From an uncultured Faecalibacterium sp. (GTDB taxonomy: Bacteria; Bacillota; Clostridia; Oscillospirales; Ruminococcaceae): 64,000 bases of DNA. The notes beneath the pieces were generated by a model. It was not told the DNA's origin. It saw only the letters and a list, made by a program, of their open reading frames with translations, and searched no databases. This document shows positions 1 through 8,205 of the stretch, piece after piece; within the stretch, counting starts at the first letter, position 1; every line of letters begins with the position of its first letter. Made by a program: the position numbers and the translations under genes. The stretch spans positions 1 to 64,000 of the forward strand of contig CAKTEF010000008.1 in assembly GCA_934547065.1 (NCBI GenBank). Reading direction: 5' to 3'.

Positions 1-33
1 AGAGCCTTTGAACAGATCGCCGGCAACCTGTGA
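1..33 (+). CDS. C-terminal end of an unidentified upstream gene
   Basis: Frame 1 is open from the window edge and ends at a TGA at 31-33, giving the last ten residues RAFEQIAGNL. Too little is present to name the family. Its position immediately before an array of short repeats would fit an integrase or recombinase, but that is only a guess. The frame could also be spurious. Confidence 0.3.
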   Translation, partial: RAFEQIAGNL

Positions 34-57
34 TTTTCGACGTATGAAGCGGAATTG

Positions 58-131
58 CTTACGCCGAAACTTACGCCGAAACTTACGCCAATCACCCGGT
101 AAGTGGCGTAGATTTGCGTAGAAAAGCGTGG
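58..131. repeat. array of TACGC / GCGTA repeats in opposed orientation
   Basis: CTTACGCC occurs at 58, 70 and 82, exactly 12 bp apart. After a short centre, GCGTAG occurs at 106 and 116 and GCGTGG at 126, exactly 10 bp apart. The second set is the reverse complement of the first core, so three direct repeats face three inverted ones. Regular helical spacing suggests a protein-binding array such as recombinase arm sites or iterons. No function is assigned. Confidence 0.6.
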
Positions 132-133
132 AT

Positions 134-293
134 CGTGCAAAAACGGAGAATCTGGAAAAATCGGCTTGTGGCCTTGATAATTCTACAAAAGTCTAAGTTT
201 CCCGATATTCGTGATTCGGCTCCAAAAGTGTGGTTTGGAAGGGCGGCATGTACTAAGCTGTACTTCGCGCAAAACCAAATCAAGCACGTCGCA
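134..293. other. non-coding stretch with nothing recognised
   Basis: Relatively AT-rich sequence between the repeat array and the terminator. I see no convincing gene, tRNA or known riboswitch. Short open frames here lack ribosome binding sites. Confidence 0.4.
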
Positions 294-334
294 AGAGGCG
301 GAGCTTCCTGTTTGGGAGGCTCCGCCTCTTTTTT
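294..334 (+). terminator. rho-independent terminator
   Basis: An 11 bp stem (294-304 with 319-329, core GGCGGAGC) is followed by a run of T. It closes whatever transcript precedes the MoxR operon. Confidence 0.85.
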
Positions 335-349
335 GAACGTTTGAAAAAG

Positions 350-379
350 TTGCCCTCCCCCGCGAGAATGTGGTATAAT
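350..379 (+). promoter_or_regulatory. sigma-A promoter of the MoxR operon
   Basis: TTGCCC at 350-355, an 18 bp spacer and TATAAT at 374-379, with TGG just before the -10 (extended -10). It lies about 40 bp before the start codon. Confidence 0.75.
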
Positions 380-414
380 AGAAACACTTCATCAAAATAA
401 AGAGGGAAACTGTT

Positions 415-1359
415 ATGGAACTTGCAGCATTTACCGCCTACCGGAACAAGGTAGTCTCCAACTGCGCCCGCATCATTGTGGGCAAGGACGATGTGATTGA
501 AAAGATCCTGGTCTGTTTTTTGTGCGGCGGTCATGTGCTGCTGGAAGATAAGCCAGGCACCGGCAAGACGATGCTGCTGCGGGCCTTTGCGCGCACGCTG
601 GGCGGGGATTTCCGGCGGGTGCAGTTCACACCCGATCTGCTCCCCTCGGACCTGACGGGCATCAATTTCTATAACCAGAAAACCGGCGACTTTGAGTTCC
701 GCCCCGGCCCGCTGTTCACCAGTTTTGTATTGGCGGACGAGATCAACCGCGCCACGCCCCGCACCCAGTCGGCCCTGCTGGAAGCCATGGAGGAAAAGCA
801 GATCACGGTGGACGGTGTGACCAGCCGCCTGGCAGAGCCGTTTATGGTGCTGGCGACCCAGAACCCGCAGGAATCCTTTGGCACGTTCCCGCTGCCGGAT
901 GCGCAGATGGACCGCTTTTTCATGCGGCTCTCGCTGGGGTATATGACCCGGCAGCAGGAACTGGAAGTGATGGCCCGGCCCGCAGCCCAGACCATGCTGG
1001 ACCAGCTGGAACCGGTGGTCACGCCGGACGAGACTACCTATGTCCGCGCCGCGTACCATGAGGTGCGTGTCTCTGATGATGTGAAAAACTACCTGATGGA
1101 CATTGTGGAAGCCACCCGCACCCAGGGCGGCTTTGTCAGCGGGGTGTCCACGCGCGGCACGCTGGCGCTGTATCAGGCCGCTCAGGCCTGGGCCGCGCTG
1201 CAGGGCCGGGATTATGTGATCCCGGAAGATGTCAAGGGACTGGCCCCGGCGGTGCTGTGCCACCGCGTGGTCCTGGGCAGTAGTATGAACGCGGAAGCCG
1301 CCGCCCAGCGGATGCGCAAGCTGCTTTCGGGGATCACTGTCCCGCTGGAGAACGTCTGA
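415..1359 (+). CDS. MoxR-family AAA+ ATPase
   Basis: Cytoplasmic AAA+ ATPase of the MoxR group, 314 residues, the usual full length. These proteins are thought to act as chaperone-like factors for partner proteins at the envelope. A Walker A motif (GTGKT) near residue 50, a Walker B region (LADEINRA) near 105-110 and a sensor-like LATQNP segment are visible. The ATG at 415 has an AGAGGGA ribosome site. The stop overlaps the next start by one base (TGATG), so it is translationally coupled to the DUF58 gene. That pairing is typical for MoxR systems and supports the call. Confidence 0.93.
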   Translation: MELAAFTAYRNKVVSNCARIIVGKDDVIEKILVCFLCGGHVLLEDKPGTGKTMLLRAFARTLGGDFRRVQFTPDLLPSDLTGINFYNQKTGDFEFRPGPLFTSFVLADEINRATPRTQSALLEAMEEKQITVDGVTSRLAEPFMVLATQNPQESFGTFPLPDAQMDRFFMRLSLGYMTRQQELEVMARPAAQTMLDQLEPVVTPDETTYVRAAYHEVRVSDDVKNYLMDIVEATRTQGGFVSGVSTRGTLALYQAAQAWAALQGRDYVIPEDVKGLAPAVLCHRVVLGSSMNAEAAAQRMRKLLSGITVPLENV

Positions 1360-2474
1360 TGGCGGCGGTGGTATTTGCGCTGGCGCTGGCCGTTCTGCTG
1401 TTCTGGCTGGAACAGTACTCCTGCGTCCACAGCCTGGACGATGTGCAGGGGCGGCTGGAAACGGAAGATCACCTTATTGAAGCGGGCCAGCCGGTGCAGC
1501 TGACGCTGACCATCCGGAATATTGGGCCGCATTGGAAGACGTTTTTGGCTCTGCGGCTCCACCTGGGCCGGGAATTCGTCCCCTGCAAGATGGAAAATCT
1601 GACCAAAGATCGAGTGGGACTGGGGCACACCGTGCGGCGCACCACCTGGCTGCGGCCGCACCAGGAAGCATCGTTTGAGGTGCCGGTCTGCATCCAGCAG
1701 CGGGGCCGCTATGTGTTGGAACCGCTTCAGGTCATTGGCGGTGACTTCCTCGGCCTGAAAGAGCAGTCCCACACCGAGCGGGGGTTCCATGAGCTCATCG
1801 TCCCGCCCAGGGAGTGCGAGGCTCCGGAGCTGGGGGACCTTGTGGGCGGCTTTCTGGGCAGTGTCTCAGTGAACCGCTACCTCTACGAGGATCCCGTTCT
1901 GACAGCGGGCTACCGGGAATATGCCAGCGGCGACCCCATGCGGGCCATCTCGTGGAAGCAAAGTGCCCGCGGTCTTGGCCTGATGGTAAAAAAGTTCGAT
2001 TACACCACCGAGCCGCGCGTGGTGGTGCTGGTCCACGCGGACACAGAGCGCTATACCCAGCCGGAGCGGGTGGAGCAGTGCTATTCCATGGCGCGGACAG
2101 TCTGCCGCATCCTGGAGGACCGGGCAGTGTCCTACCGTTTTGCCCTGAATGCAACGTTTGACCTGCTGATGAACGCGACCGTGACCGCAGGCGACGAGTG
2201 GAAACGGCCGCTGGAAGTGCCGCAGGGGTATGGCCCGGAGCATTACCGCCGGGTGCTGGAAATGCTGGGCCGCGCGACTGGCCAGGCCGCCCAGCCGTGT
2301 GCGGAGTTCTGCGCCCGGTACTACCACCCGCAGGAGCAGACGAGCTGCATCTTTTTGACCACGGAGCCGGAAGAAACGGCCAGCGCCTGCCTGAACCCCA
2401 TGCCGGGCATGGAGCTCCTGCTCCTGACACCGGAGAGCTGGAATACTGCTGCAAAGGGGGAAACTGCCTTATGA
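1359..2474 (+). CDS. DUF58 domain protein
   Basis: Predicted membrane-anchored DUF58 protein of 371 residues and usual partner of MoxR ATPases. The first 20 residues form one hydrophobic segment. A beta-rich region follows, and the DUF58 core sits in the second half, including a YREYASGDPMRAISWKQSAR segment near residues 190-205 that matches the family signature. The start overlaps the MoxR stop by one base and the end overlaps the next start by four (ATGA). The molecular role is unknown; these operons are often linked to cell-envelope or stress functions. Confidence 0.9.
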   Translation: MAAVVFALALAVLLFWLEQYSCVHSLDDVQGRLETEDHLIEAGQPVQLTLTIRNIGPHWKTFLALRLHLGREFVPCKMENLTKDRVGLGHTVRRTTWLRPHQEASFEVPVCIQQRGRYVLEPLQVIGGDFLGLKEQSHTERGFHELIVPPRECEAPELGDLVGGFLGSVSVNRYLYEDPVLTAGYREYASGDPMRAISWKQSARGLGLMVKKFDYTTEPRVVVLVHADTERYTQPERVEQCYSMARTVCRILEDRAVSYRFALNATFDLLMNATVTAGDEWKRPLEVPQGYGPEHYRRVLEMLGRATGQAAQPCAEFCARYYHPQEQTSCIFLTTEPEETASACLNPMPGMELLLLTPESWNTAAKGETAL

Positions 2475-3676
2475 TGGCACTGCATGGACTCCGGATGCTG
2501 GGAGACCTGGCATTCTACTACGCCTTTGCAGGCTTTTTTGCGGTGCAGTTCGGCGGGCAGCCGGGGCCGCTGGTACTGCTCTGGCCTGCGGCCTGCTTTG
2601 CGGCGGCATCCCATTTTCAGAAAAATCGGGTGCTCTGCACGGCACTGGCGCTGGCAAGCGCAGCAGCCTTTCTGGGGCTGCCCACAGCGGCGGACAAAGC
2701 GGCCTATCTCCCGGCTGTGTGCTATGTGGTGCTGCTGGCGGTGCGCGGGGAGTTCGGCCTTTCGGCGGTGCAGCAGGGTGAGCGGTTCCGCTGGCTGCTG
2801 CGGGCCTGGCCGCTGTTCGGTGTCTTTATGCTGCTTTGGAATGTGGATGCCGTGCTGACAACGGCGCTTCCCATGGCCATTACGGCGGCACTGGCGCTGA
2901 TCTGGTTTGCCCGCACGGCCCGGCAGGACCTGGCCGTGTCCACCGCGCCGGGGGATCTGTTGGTGTCCGGCGGCCTGCTGGCGGCGCTGGGCGGCATTGC
3001 ATTTCTGCTCAGCCGCAGTGCGGTGATGGATGGCGTGAAAACCGTTGTTTCAGCGGTCTATTTCAAGTTGTTGGCACCGGTGCTGCAATGGATTCTGAAC
3101 CGCGTGGTGGCGCATGGCATCGTGGTGATCTTCCAAAAGCTCTGGTATGCCATTGCGTGGGTGCTGGCGCTTTTTGCAAACCGGCAGGTCGCCATGGGCG
3201 ACCTGTACGAAGCCAGAGGGGCAGACATGCGGGATGCCATCGGGGAGGAGACCGGACTCCTCATGGACGGCCCGCAGGTGTTGGCGGTCGTCGCGATGCT
3301 TGTGGCGGCAGCGGTTCTGGTCTGGGTGGTATGGCGCATCCTGCGCCGGGGCCGCTCTGCTTTGGAACCCAGTGCCTCTGCACTCCAAAAACAGCGGACC
3401 ACGCTCCGTGTCCGCCGCCGCTGGCCTGCCTTTTTCCTCAGCCCGGAGGCCCGTGTCCGGCAGGAGTACCGCCGATACCTGGCTTACTGCGAGACGCACG
3501 GACTGACCATCCTGCCCGGCGACACCAGCCAGGACCTGACCGGCCGCGCTTCCGGTGTGGATTACGCGGCGGAGGCCGAACTGCGCCAGATCTATCTCCG
3601 CGCCCGCTATGCCGGAACGGCAACGGCCAAAGATGCCGCCCGCGCGGCAGAGCTTGTCCGGAAAATCTGCGGCTGA
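2471..3676 (+). CDS. multi-pass membrane protein of the MoxR/DUF58 operon
   Basis: A 401-residue protein with about seven or eight hydrophobic segments in the first 200 residues, another near residue 280, and then a basic cytoplasmic tail of about 110 residues. The tail (PEARVRQEYRRYLAYC) resembles the DUF4129-like C-terminus of transglutaminase-type proteins found with MoxR/DUF58. The transglutaminase Cys-His-Asp core itself is absent. The ATG at 2471 overlaps the DUF58 stop, so the three genes form one unit. Function is unknown; position suggests an envelope role. Confidence 0.8.
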   Translation: MMALHGLRMLGDLAFYYAFAGFFAVQFGGQPGPLVLLWPAACFAAASHFQKNRVLCTALALASAAAFLGLPTAADKAAYLPAVCYVVLLAVRGEFGLSAVQQGERFRWLLRAWPLFGVFMLLWNVDAVLTTALPMAITAALALIWFARTARQDLAVSTAPGDLLVSGGLLAALGGIAFLLSRSAVMDGVKTVVSAVYFKLLAPVLQWILNRVVAHGIVVIFQKLWYAIAWVLALFANRQVAMGDLYEARGADMRDAIGEETGLLMDGPQVLAVVAMLVAAAVLVWVVWRILRRGRSALEPSASALQKQRTTLRVRRRWPAFFLSPEARVRQEYRRYLAYCETHGLTILPGDTSQDLTGRASGVDYAAEAELRQIYLRARYAGTATAKDAARAAELVRKICG

Positions 3677-3685
3677 ACGCATCAA

Positions 3686-3727
3686 CGCCTCCTTTCCTGC
3701 CCAACCTAAGCAGGAAAGGGGGCGTTT
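3686..3727 (+). promoter_or_regulatory. hairpin enclosing the ribosome site of the PBP gene
   Basis: A 15 bp arm at 3686-3700 pairs, with minor mismatches, to 3710-3724 and is followed by TTTT. It looks like a terminator. Its 3' arm also contains AGGAAAGGGGG, the only plausible ribosome site of the PBP start at 3730. Folding would therefore both terminate weakly and hide the ribosome site. Confidence 0.65.
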
Positions 3728-3729
3728 TG

Positions 3730-5322
3730 ATGTCCGGTAAACGGGTGCTGGCGCTGTATGCACTGCTGGTGGGCTGCTTTGCGGTGGTGCTTTGCCGGTT
3801 ATACTGGCTCTGCTCCAACCCCTTGTATGCTGCCCGTGCGGCGGCGCAAAGTGTGGTCACATTGAGCTTTCCGGCCCGGCGGGGCAATTTTTACGACCAC
3901 CAGGGCCGCCTGCTCACAGGGGGTTCCAGCCGCTGGATGGCGCTGTGCGTGCCGGGGGAGGAAAGCTATGCGACGCTGTTTTCCGATACCGATGCGGCCG
4001 GGCAGGCGGAGCTTTACCGCAGGCGGAATGCAGCCGTGCCCTTTTTGCTGGAAGTGGAACGGGATGTTTCTGCGCTGGGGGTGGCTTGCTGGCCGGTGGC
4101 CCGGCGCTATGGCGCGGCACCGCTGGCCGCGCAGCTCGTCGGGTATCTCGACGGCGAGGGCCGGGGAGCCGCCGGGCTGGAAGCGGCGCTGGACGCAGAG
4201 CTTTCCGGCAGCGGGCAGGCAGACAGCCTGACGTGCATCATCAACGCGCAGGGCAGGCTGCGGAGCACCCCGGAACGGACCCCGGCGGACAGCGGCGCGG
4301 TGGGCGTGCGGCTGACCCTCTCCCGCGATATCCAGCAAGCGGTGGAGGCCGTGGCGGCGCAGACGATGGAACAGGGCTGTATTTTGGTGCTGGAAACGGC
4401 CACGGGCAAGCTGCGCGCCGCCGCCAGTGTGCCGGGCTATGACCCGGAGCAGGTGGCGGACAGCCTGGATGCCCCCGGCAGCCCGCTGTTGGAACGGGCC
4501 TTTGCGGCCTACGCGGTGGGCTCGGTGTTCAAGCCGGTGCTGGCGGCGGCTGCGCTGGAAAGCGGGCAGACGAACCTGGTCTACACCTGCCCCGGCTGGT
4601 GTGCGGTGGACGGTCAGGTGTTCCGCTGCGCCGGAGGTGCGGCGCACGGGGAGGTGGACCTTGCAGCGGCGCTGGAAAAAAGCTGCAACGGCTATTTCAT
4701 TCGGCTGGGGCAGCTGCTGGGCCCGGAAACGATCTGCGCCATGGCCCGGCGGCTGGGCTTTGGGCAGGCTGCGGTACTGGCGGGCCGGATGCAGAGTGCG
4801 GCGGGCAATCTGCCCCGGCCGGAAAATTTGACTTCCAGCGGAGCGTGCGCGAACTTCAGCTTCGGGCAGGGGGAGCTGCTGGCCACACCGCTGCAGATCG
4901 CCGGGATGATGAACACCATTGCCTGCGGCGGCGTGTTCCATACCCCGATCCTGGTCGAGTGTACGCTGGACGAAACGACCGGGGAGGAGCTGACCACCCT
5001 GGCCCACCCACGGGCCAGCCGGGGGATGAAGCAGACCACGGCGCAGGTGCTGCAAACATTGCTGGCCGGGGTGGTGGAGCAGGGAACCGGCCAGGAGGCC
5101 GCCAGTCTGGGGCAGAGCGCAGCGGGCAAGACCGGCACAGCTCAGACGGGCCAGTTCCAAAATGGTGCAGAGCTCAAGAACTTCTGGTTCGCGGGCTTTT
5201 TTCCGGCAAAGGAACCAAGGTACACCATTGTGGTGCTGCAGGACGCACAGCAGAGTCCGGCTGTTTCCAGCGCGGCCATTTTTGCCCGCACGGCCGCCGG
5301 GCTGGAAGCTTTTTTGCTCTGA
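3730..5322 (+). CDS. class B penicillin-binding protein (transpeptidase)
   Basis: Membrane-anchored D,D-transpeptidase that cross-links peptidoglycan outside the membrane. The 530-residue protein has one N-terminal membrane helix (residues 5-27), a short dimerisation region beginning near FPARRGNFYD, and a transpeptidase domain. The catalytic motifs are all present: SVFK with Ser265, SCN at 318-320 and KTG at 467-469. It is shorter than vegetative PBP2 or PBP3 (600-700 residues) and resembles SpoVD/FtsI-like or PbpA-like small proteins. It follows the MoxR unit by 53 bp. The exact paralog cannot be settled from sequence alone. Confidence 0.92.
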   Translation: MSGKRVLALYALLVGCFAVVLCRLYWLCSNPLYAARAAAQSVVTLSFPARRGNFYDHQGRLLTGGSSRWMALCVPGEESYATLFSDTDAAGQAELYRRRNAAVPFLLEVERDVSALGVACWPVARRYGAAPLAAQLVGYLDGEGRGAAGLEAALDAELSGSGQADSLTCIINAQGRLRSTPERTPADSGAVGVRLTLSRDIQQAVEAVAAQTMEQGCILVLETATGKLRAAASVPGYDPEQVADSLDAPGSPLLERAFAAYAVGSVFKPVLAAAALESGQTNLVYTCPGWCAVDGQVFRCAGGAAHGEVDLAAALEKSCNGYFIRLGQLLGPETICAMARRLGFGQAAVLAGRMQSAAGNLPRPENLTSSGACANFSFGQGELLATPLQIAGMMNTIACGGVFHTPILVECTLDETTGEELTTLAHPRASRGMKQTTAQVLQTLLAGVVEQGTGQEAASLGQSAAGKTGTAQTGQFQNGAELKNFWFAGFFPAKEPRYTIVVLQDAQQSPAVSSAAIFARTAAGLEAFLL

Positions 5323-5335
5323 ACCACGGTTTTTC

Positions 5336-5364
5336 TTGCATTTTGCGGATTTCTGTGCTATATT
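5336..5364 (+). promoter_or_regulatory. sigma-A promoter of secG
   Basis: TTGCAT at 5336-5341, a 17 bp spacer and TATATT at 5359-5364, with an extended TGC before the -10. Transcription would start about 45 bp before secG. Confidence 0.8.
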
Positions 5365-5420
5365 ATTCTCGTATTTGTATGCAGACGCAATGAATCTAAT
5401 ATAAAAGGAGCGTTCCATCC

Positions 5421-5669
5421 ATGTCTGTCATTGAAATCGTCGGCGGCGCAATCCTGCTGGTCGTCTCGGTCGTTATCGTGATCCTCACCCTGATGCAGCA
5501 CACCCACGGTCAGGGCCTTTCCGGTGCGATCAACGGCAGTGCATACGGCGCAAACAGTGCTCGTCTGACCCCTGCTGACCAGATGCTGGCCAAAGTGACC
5601 CGCATCGCAGGCATCGTGTTCTTTGTGGTGGCCATCCTGGCTTGCGTGTTTGCCAGCCGTCTGGCCTGA
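5421..5669 (+). CDS. secG: preprotein translocase subunit SecG
   Basis: Small inner-membrane subunit of the SecYEG channel that stimulates protein export. At 82 residues it has the normal length and layout: a membrane helix at about 5-25, a conserved loop with a glycine- and serine-rich GLSGAINGSAYG stretch, and a second helix at about 58-80. The GGAG ribosome site lies about 9 bp before the ATG. secG followed by rnr is a classic Firmicutes pair, which supports both calls. Confidence 0.95.
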   Translation: MSVIEIVGGAILLVVSVVIVILTLMQHTHGQGLSGAINGSAYGANSARLTPADQMLAKVTRIAGIVFFVVAILACVFASRLA

Positions 5670-5680
5670 GCAGCCGCGTA

Positions 5681-5708
5681 CAGCCCCGTGTAAGGCGGGG
5701 CTGTTTTT
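5681..5708 (+). terminator. terminator between secG and rnr
   Basis: An 8 bp stem CAGCCCCG (5681-5688) pairs with 5696-5703, followed by TTTTT. It ends only about 28 bp before rnr, so partial read-through would be needed to express rnr from the secG promoter. Confidence 0.75.
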
Positions 5709-5735
5709 CTGTCTATGAGGAGTAAAAAAAGATCT

Positions 5736-7856
5736 ATGGCATTACGAGAAAAAATTGAGCGTGCAGTCCAGAACCAGCCCTGCACGGTAAAAGAGCTGAA
5801 AGCAAAGTTCGGCGGCGACCGTGGAGCGGACCGCAAGGTGATGGAGGCTCTGGACGAGCTGGTACACGATGCCGTGCTCTGCCAGCGTTCCGGCGTGTTC
5901 TTCACCGTCCGTTCCGGCCGTGCCGAAAAGGCACTGCCGTGCAAGGTGGTCAAACTGGGCAAGAACTTTGCCTTTGTCATGCTGGAGGACGGCACCAGCG
6001 ATATCTTTATCCCCGGCCGTTTTACCCGCGGTGCCATGCCGGGCGATGATGTTCTGGTGGAAAAGTTTGCCCATCCCCGTGTGGAGGGCAGCGACGAGGG
6101 CGAGATCCTGGCCATCCTGAACGAGAAGAACGACCTGGTGGGCACGGCCCGCCGCATCGACGGTCGGCTGAAGTTCGTGCCCGACGACTGCCCCGCCATT
6201 TCCATGCAGCTGATGCGTGACTGCGAGGGCGGCGCAAAGGACGGCGATAAGGTGGCTGTGGAGATCCTGCTGCGCGGAAACCGCCAGGAGGATCACCGCG
6301 TGGGCGTGGCAATGCGCTTTGGCAGCTCGGACGAAGCCAAGCGCTGCGCCAAGGCCCTGCTTTATGCCAAAGACATCCACACCCGTTTCCCGGACAAGGT
6401 GCGGGAGGAAGCCAAAAAGTTTGAGGGCATGGCCGTTTCAGAGGCTGACTGCAAGGGACGTATGGACCTGCGCGCCCTGCCGATCTTCACCATCGACAGC
6501 GCCGAGACCAAGGACATTGATGATGCCATCAGCCTGACCCGTACCTCCGAGGGCGGCTACGAACTGGGCGTACACATCGCGGATGTTTCCCACTACGTCA
6601 AGCCCGGCAGCGAACTGAACGAGGAAGCGTTCAACCGCGCCACCTCGGTGTACTATGCGGACCAGGTGGTGCCCATGCTGCCCAAGAGCCTGTCCAACGG
6701 CATCTGCTCGCTGAACGAAAAAGAGCTGCGCCTGGCATTCTCCTGTCTGATGCGGTTGGACAAGGACGGCAATCTGACCGATTACCGCTTTGTCAAATCC
6801 ATCATCTGCAGCCGGGTCAAGGGCGTGTACGCGGAGATCAACGCCCTGCTGGCCGGGACGGCGGATGCCGAGATCCAGGCTAAGTACGCCGAGGTGCTGG
6901 ATCAGCTGCCCGCGATGAAAGAGCTGTACGCCCACCGCGCCCGCCTGCGCACCGAGCGCGGCTGCATCGACTTTGAAAGCGGTGAAGTGAAGCTGATCCT
7001 GGATGAGGACGGCCACTGCATCGACGTGAAAAAGCGCACCTCCGGCGAGAGCGAATCCATGATCGAGGAGTTCATGCTGCTGGCCAACCAGTGCGCGGCC
7101 CATTTTGCCCGTGTCAAGCAGATCCCCTTTGTGTACCGTGTGCATGAGGAACCCAACGGCGAAAAGCTGGAGCGTCTGCACAGCCTGCTGCAGGCCTGCG
7201 GCATCAACGATCACTTTGCCAAGGAAGTGCCCACCCCCAAGGAGCTGAGTGCGATTTTGGAGGGCGTGCGCGGTACGCCGTTTGAGCAGATCATCAACAC
7301 CGGCATGCTGCGCTGCATGTCCAAGGCGTGCTACGAGGAAAAGCCCAAGGGCCATTATGGTCTGGTGCTGAAGGATTACGCCCACTTCACCAGCCCCATC
7401 CGCCGTTATCCGGATCTGGCTATCCACCGCATCATGACCGACCTGCTCAGCGGCACCGATAAGGAGACCATGATCGTCCGCTACACCGACTTTGCCGTGC
7501 AGGCTTCCAAGCAGTCCAGCGAGCGGGAAGTGGTGGCCATGCAGATCGAGCGCAAGGCGGAGGATTACTACAAGGCCGAGTATGCCCGCCGCCACTTGGG
7601 CGAGTGCTACGAGGGCACCATTTCCGGTGTGACCCAGCGCGGCGTGTTCGTGGAGCTGGAAAATGGCGTGGAGGGCTTTGTGCCTGCTTCCAGCCTGACG
7701 GCCACCGGCACCACCCTGACCGAGGGCATCCGCCTTTCGGACCCGGTGTCCGGCAAAAACTGGAGCCTGGGCGATGCCATGATGATCACCATTGTCCGTG
7801 CTGATGTCAACCTGGGCAAGGTCGATTTTGAGGTGGCCCCCGAAACCAAGCAGTAA
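5736..7856 (+). CDS. rnr: ribonuclease R
   Basis: Processive 3'-5' exoribonuclease of the RNB family that degrades structured RNA and takes part in trans-translation. The protein is 706 residues. An N-terminal winged-helix/cold-shock region comes first, then the RNB catalytic domain with the metal-binding DSAETKDIDDAIS segment (about residues 256-268), and a C-terminal S1 domain (GTISGVTQRGVFVELENGVE). An ATG at 5715 has no ribosome site, while the ATG at 5736 follows GAGGAG, so the later start is chosen. Its spacing of 13 bp is somewhat long. Confidence 0.94.
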   Translation: MALREKIERAVQNQPCTVKELKAKFGGDRGADRKVMEALDELVHDAVLCQRSGVFFTVRSGRAEKALPCKVVKLGKNFAFVMLEDGTSDIFIPGRFTRGAMPGDDVLVEKFAHPRVEGSDEGEILAILNEKNDLVGTARRIDGRLKFVPDDCPAISMQLMRDCEGGAKDGDKVAVEILLRGNRQEDHRVGVAMRFGSSDEAKRCAKALLYAKDIHTRFPDKVREEAKKFEGMAVSEADCKGRMDLRALPIFTIDSAETKDIDDAISLTRTSEGGYELGVHIADVSHYVKPGSELNEEAFNRATSVYYADQVVPMLPKSLSNGICSLNEKELRLAFSCLMRLDKDGNLTDYRFVKSIICSRVKGVYAEINALLAGTADAEIQAKYAEVLDQLPAMKELYAHRARLRTERGCIDFESGEVKLILDEDGHCIDVKKRTSGESESMIEEFMLLANQCAAHFARVKQIPFVYRVHEEPNGEKLERLHSLLQACGINDHFAKEVPTPKELSAILEGVRGTPFEQIINTGMLRCMSKACYEEKPKGHYGLVLKDYAHFTSPIRRYPDLAIHRIMTDLLSGTDKETMIVRYTDFAVQASKQSSEREVVAMQIERKAEDYYKAEYARRHLGECYEGTISGVTQRGVFVELENGVEGFVPASSLTATGTTLTEGIRLSDPVSGKNWSLGDAMMITIVRADVNLGKVDFEVAPETKQ

Positions 7857-7890
7857 GCCGCTTCTTCGTTCTGAATTGTGAAGCACAAAG

Positions 7891-7935
7891 GACCTCCGGT
7901 CTGCCCCTGAAAAGGGCAGGCCGGAGGTCTTGTTG
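7891..7935 (+). terminator. terminator of rnr
   Basis: A nearly perfect 16 bp stem, 7891-7906 with 7914-7929, followed by a T-rich tail. Confidence 0.85.
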
Positions 7936-8044
7936 CTTTCCCGGGAAAAATTCTGTGCCGATCCGACGAGACCGCTTTGCAGAGCGGATGCCGCGTTTCA
8001 TCCGCTCACCTGCGGCCATCGGCTGGGCCGGACATAAAAAATCC
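7936..8044. other. intergenic spacer before the oleate hydratase control region
   Basis: No gene is supported between the rnr terminator and the dyad elements at 8045. Confidence 0.5.
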
Positions 8045-8085
8045 ACATTTCCGACAAACGTCTGGAAATGTATAAATTTTATACA
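8045..8085. promoter_or_regulatory. two overlapping dyad operators upstream of oleate hydratase
   Basis: ACATTTCC (8045-8052) and GGAAATGT (8064-8071) form a perfect 8 bp inverted repeat. Overlapping its end, TGTATAAA T TTTATACA (8069-8085) is a perfect 17 bp palindrome. Both sit just upstream of the -35. Arms of this size fit a dimeric repressor or activator, for example a fatty-acid-responsive TetR protein, but the factor is not in this window. Confidence 0.65.
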
Positions 8086-8103
8086 CTGCCCCGGTTTTGT
8101 TGA

Positions 8104-8132
8104 TTGTTCTGCGAACATTGTCGGGGTATACT
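8104..8132 (+). promoter_or_regulatory. sigma-A promoter of oleate hydratase
   Basis: TTGTTC at 8104-8109, a 17 bp spacer and TATACT at 8127-8132. The leader then carries a GCCGGG/CCCGGC hairpin (8147-8169) before the ribosome site AGGAGG at 8192. Confidence 0.75.
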
Positions 8133-8205
8133 AAGGTCAATGAAAAGCCGGGCGGTCAGAACCCCCGGCCAACAGCCTACAAACAACAACCAGGAGGTCT
8201 GTGGT

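Noticed and set aside
1..414. A tRNA or attachment-site gene at the left edge
   Set aside because: I could not find any cloverleaf in this stretch; only the repeat array and terminator are supported.
3799..5418. A 539-codon minus-strand open frame opposite the PBP gene
   Set aside because: It covers a gene with all transpeptidase motifs on the plus strand; His/Gln/Arg-rich content is typical of antisense frames in GC-rich DNA.
5681..5735. secG and rnr as completely separate transcripts
   Set aside because: The terminator is there, but no rnr promoter is visible in the short space, so partial read-through seems more likely. I left the question open.
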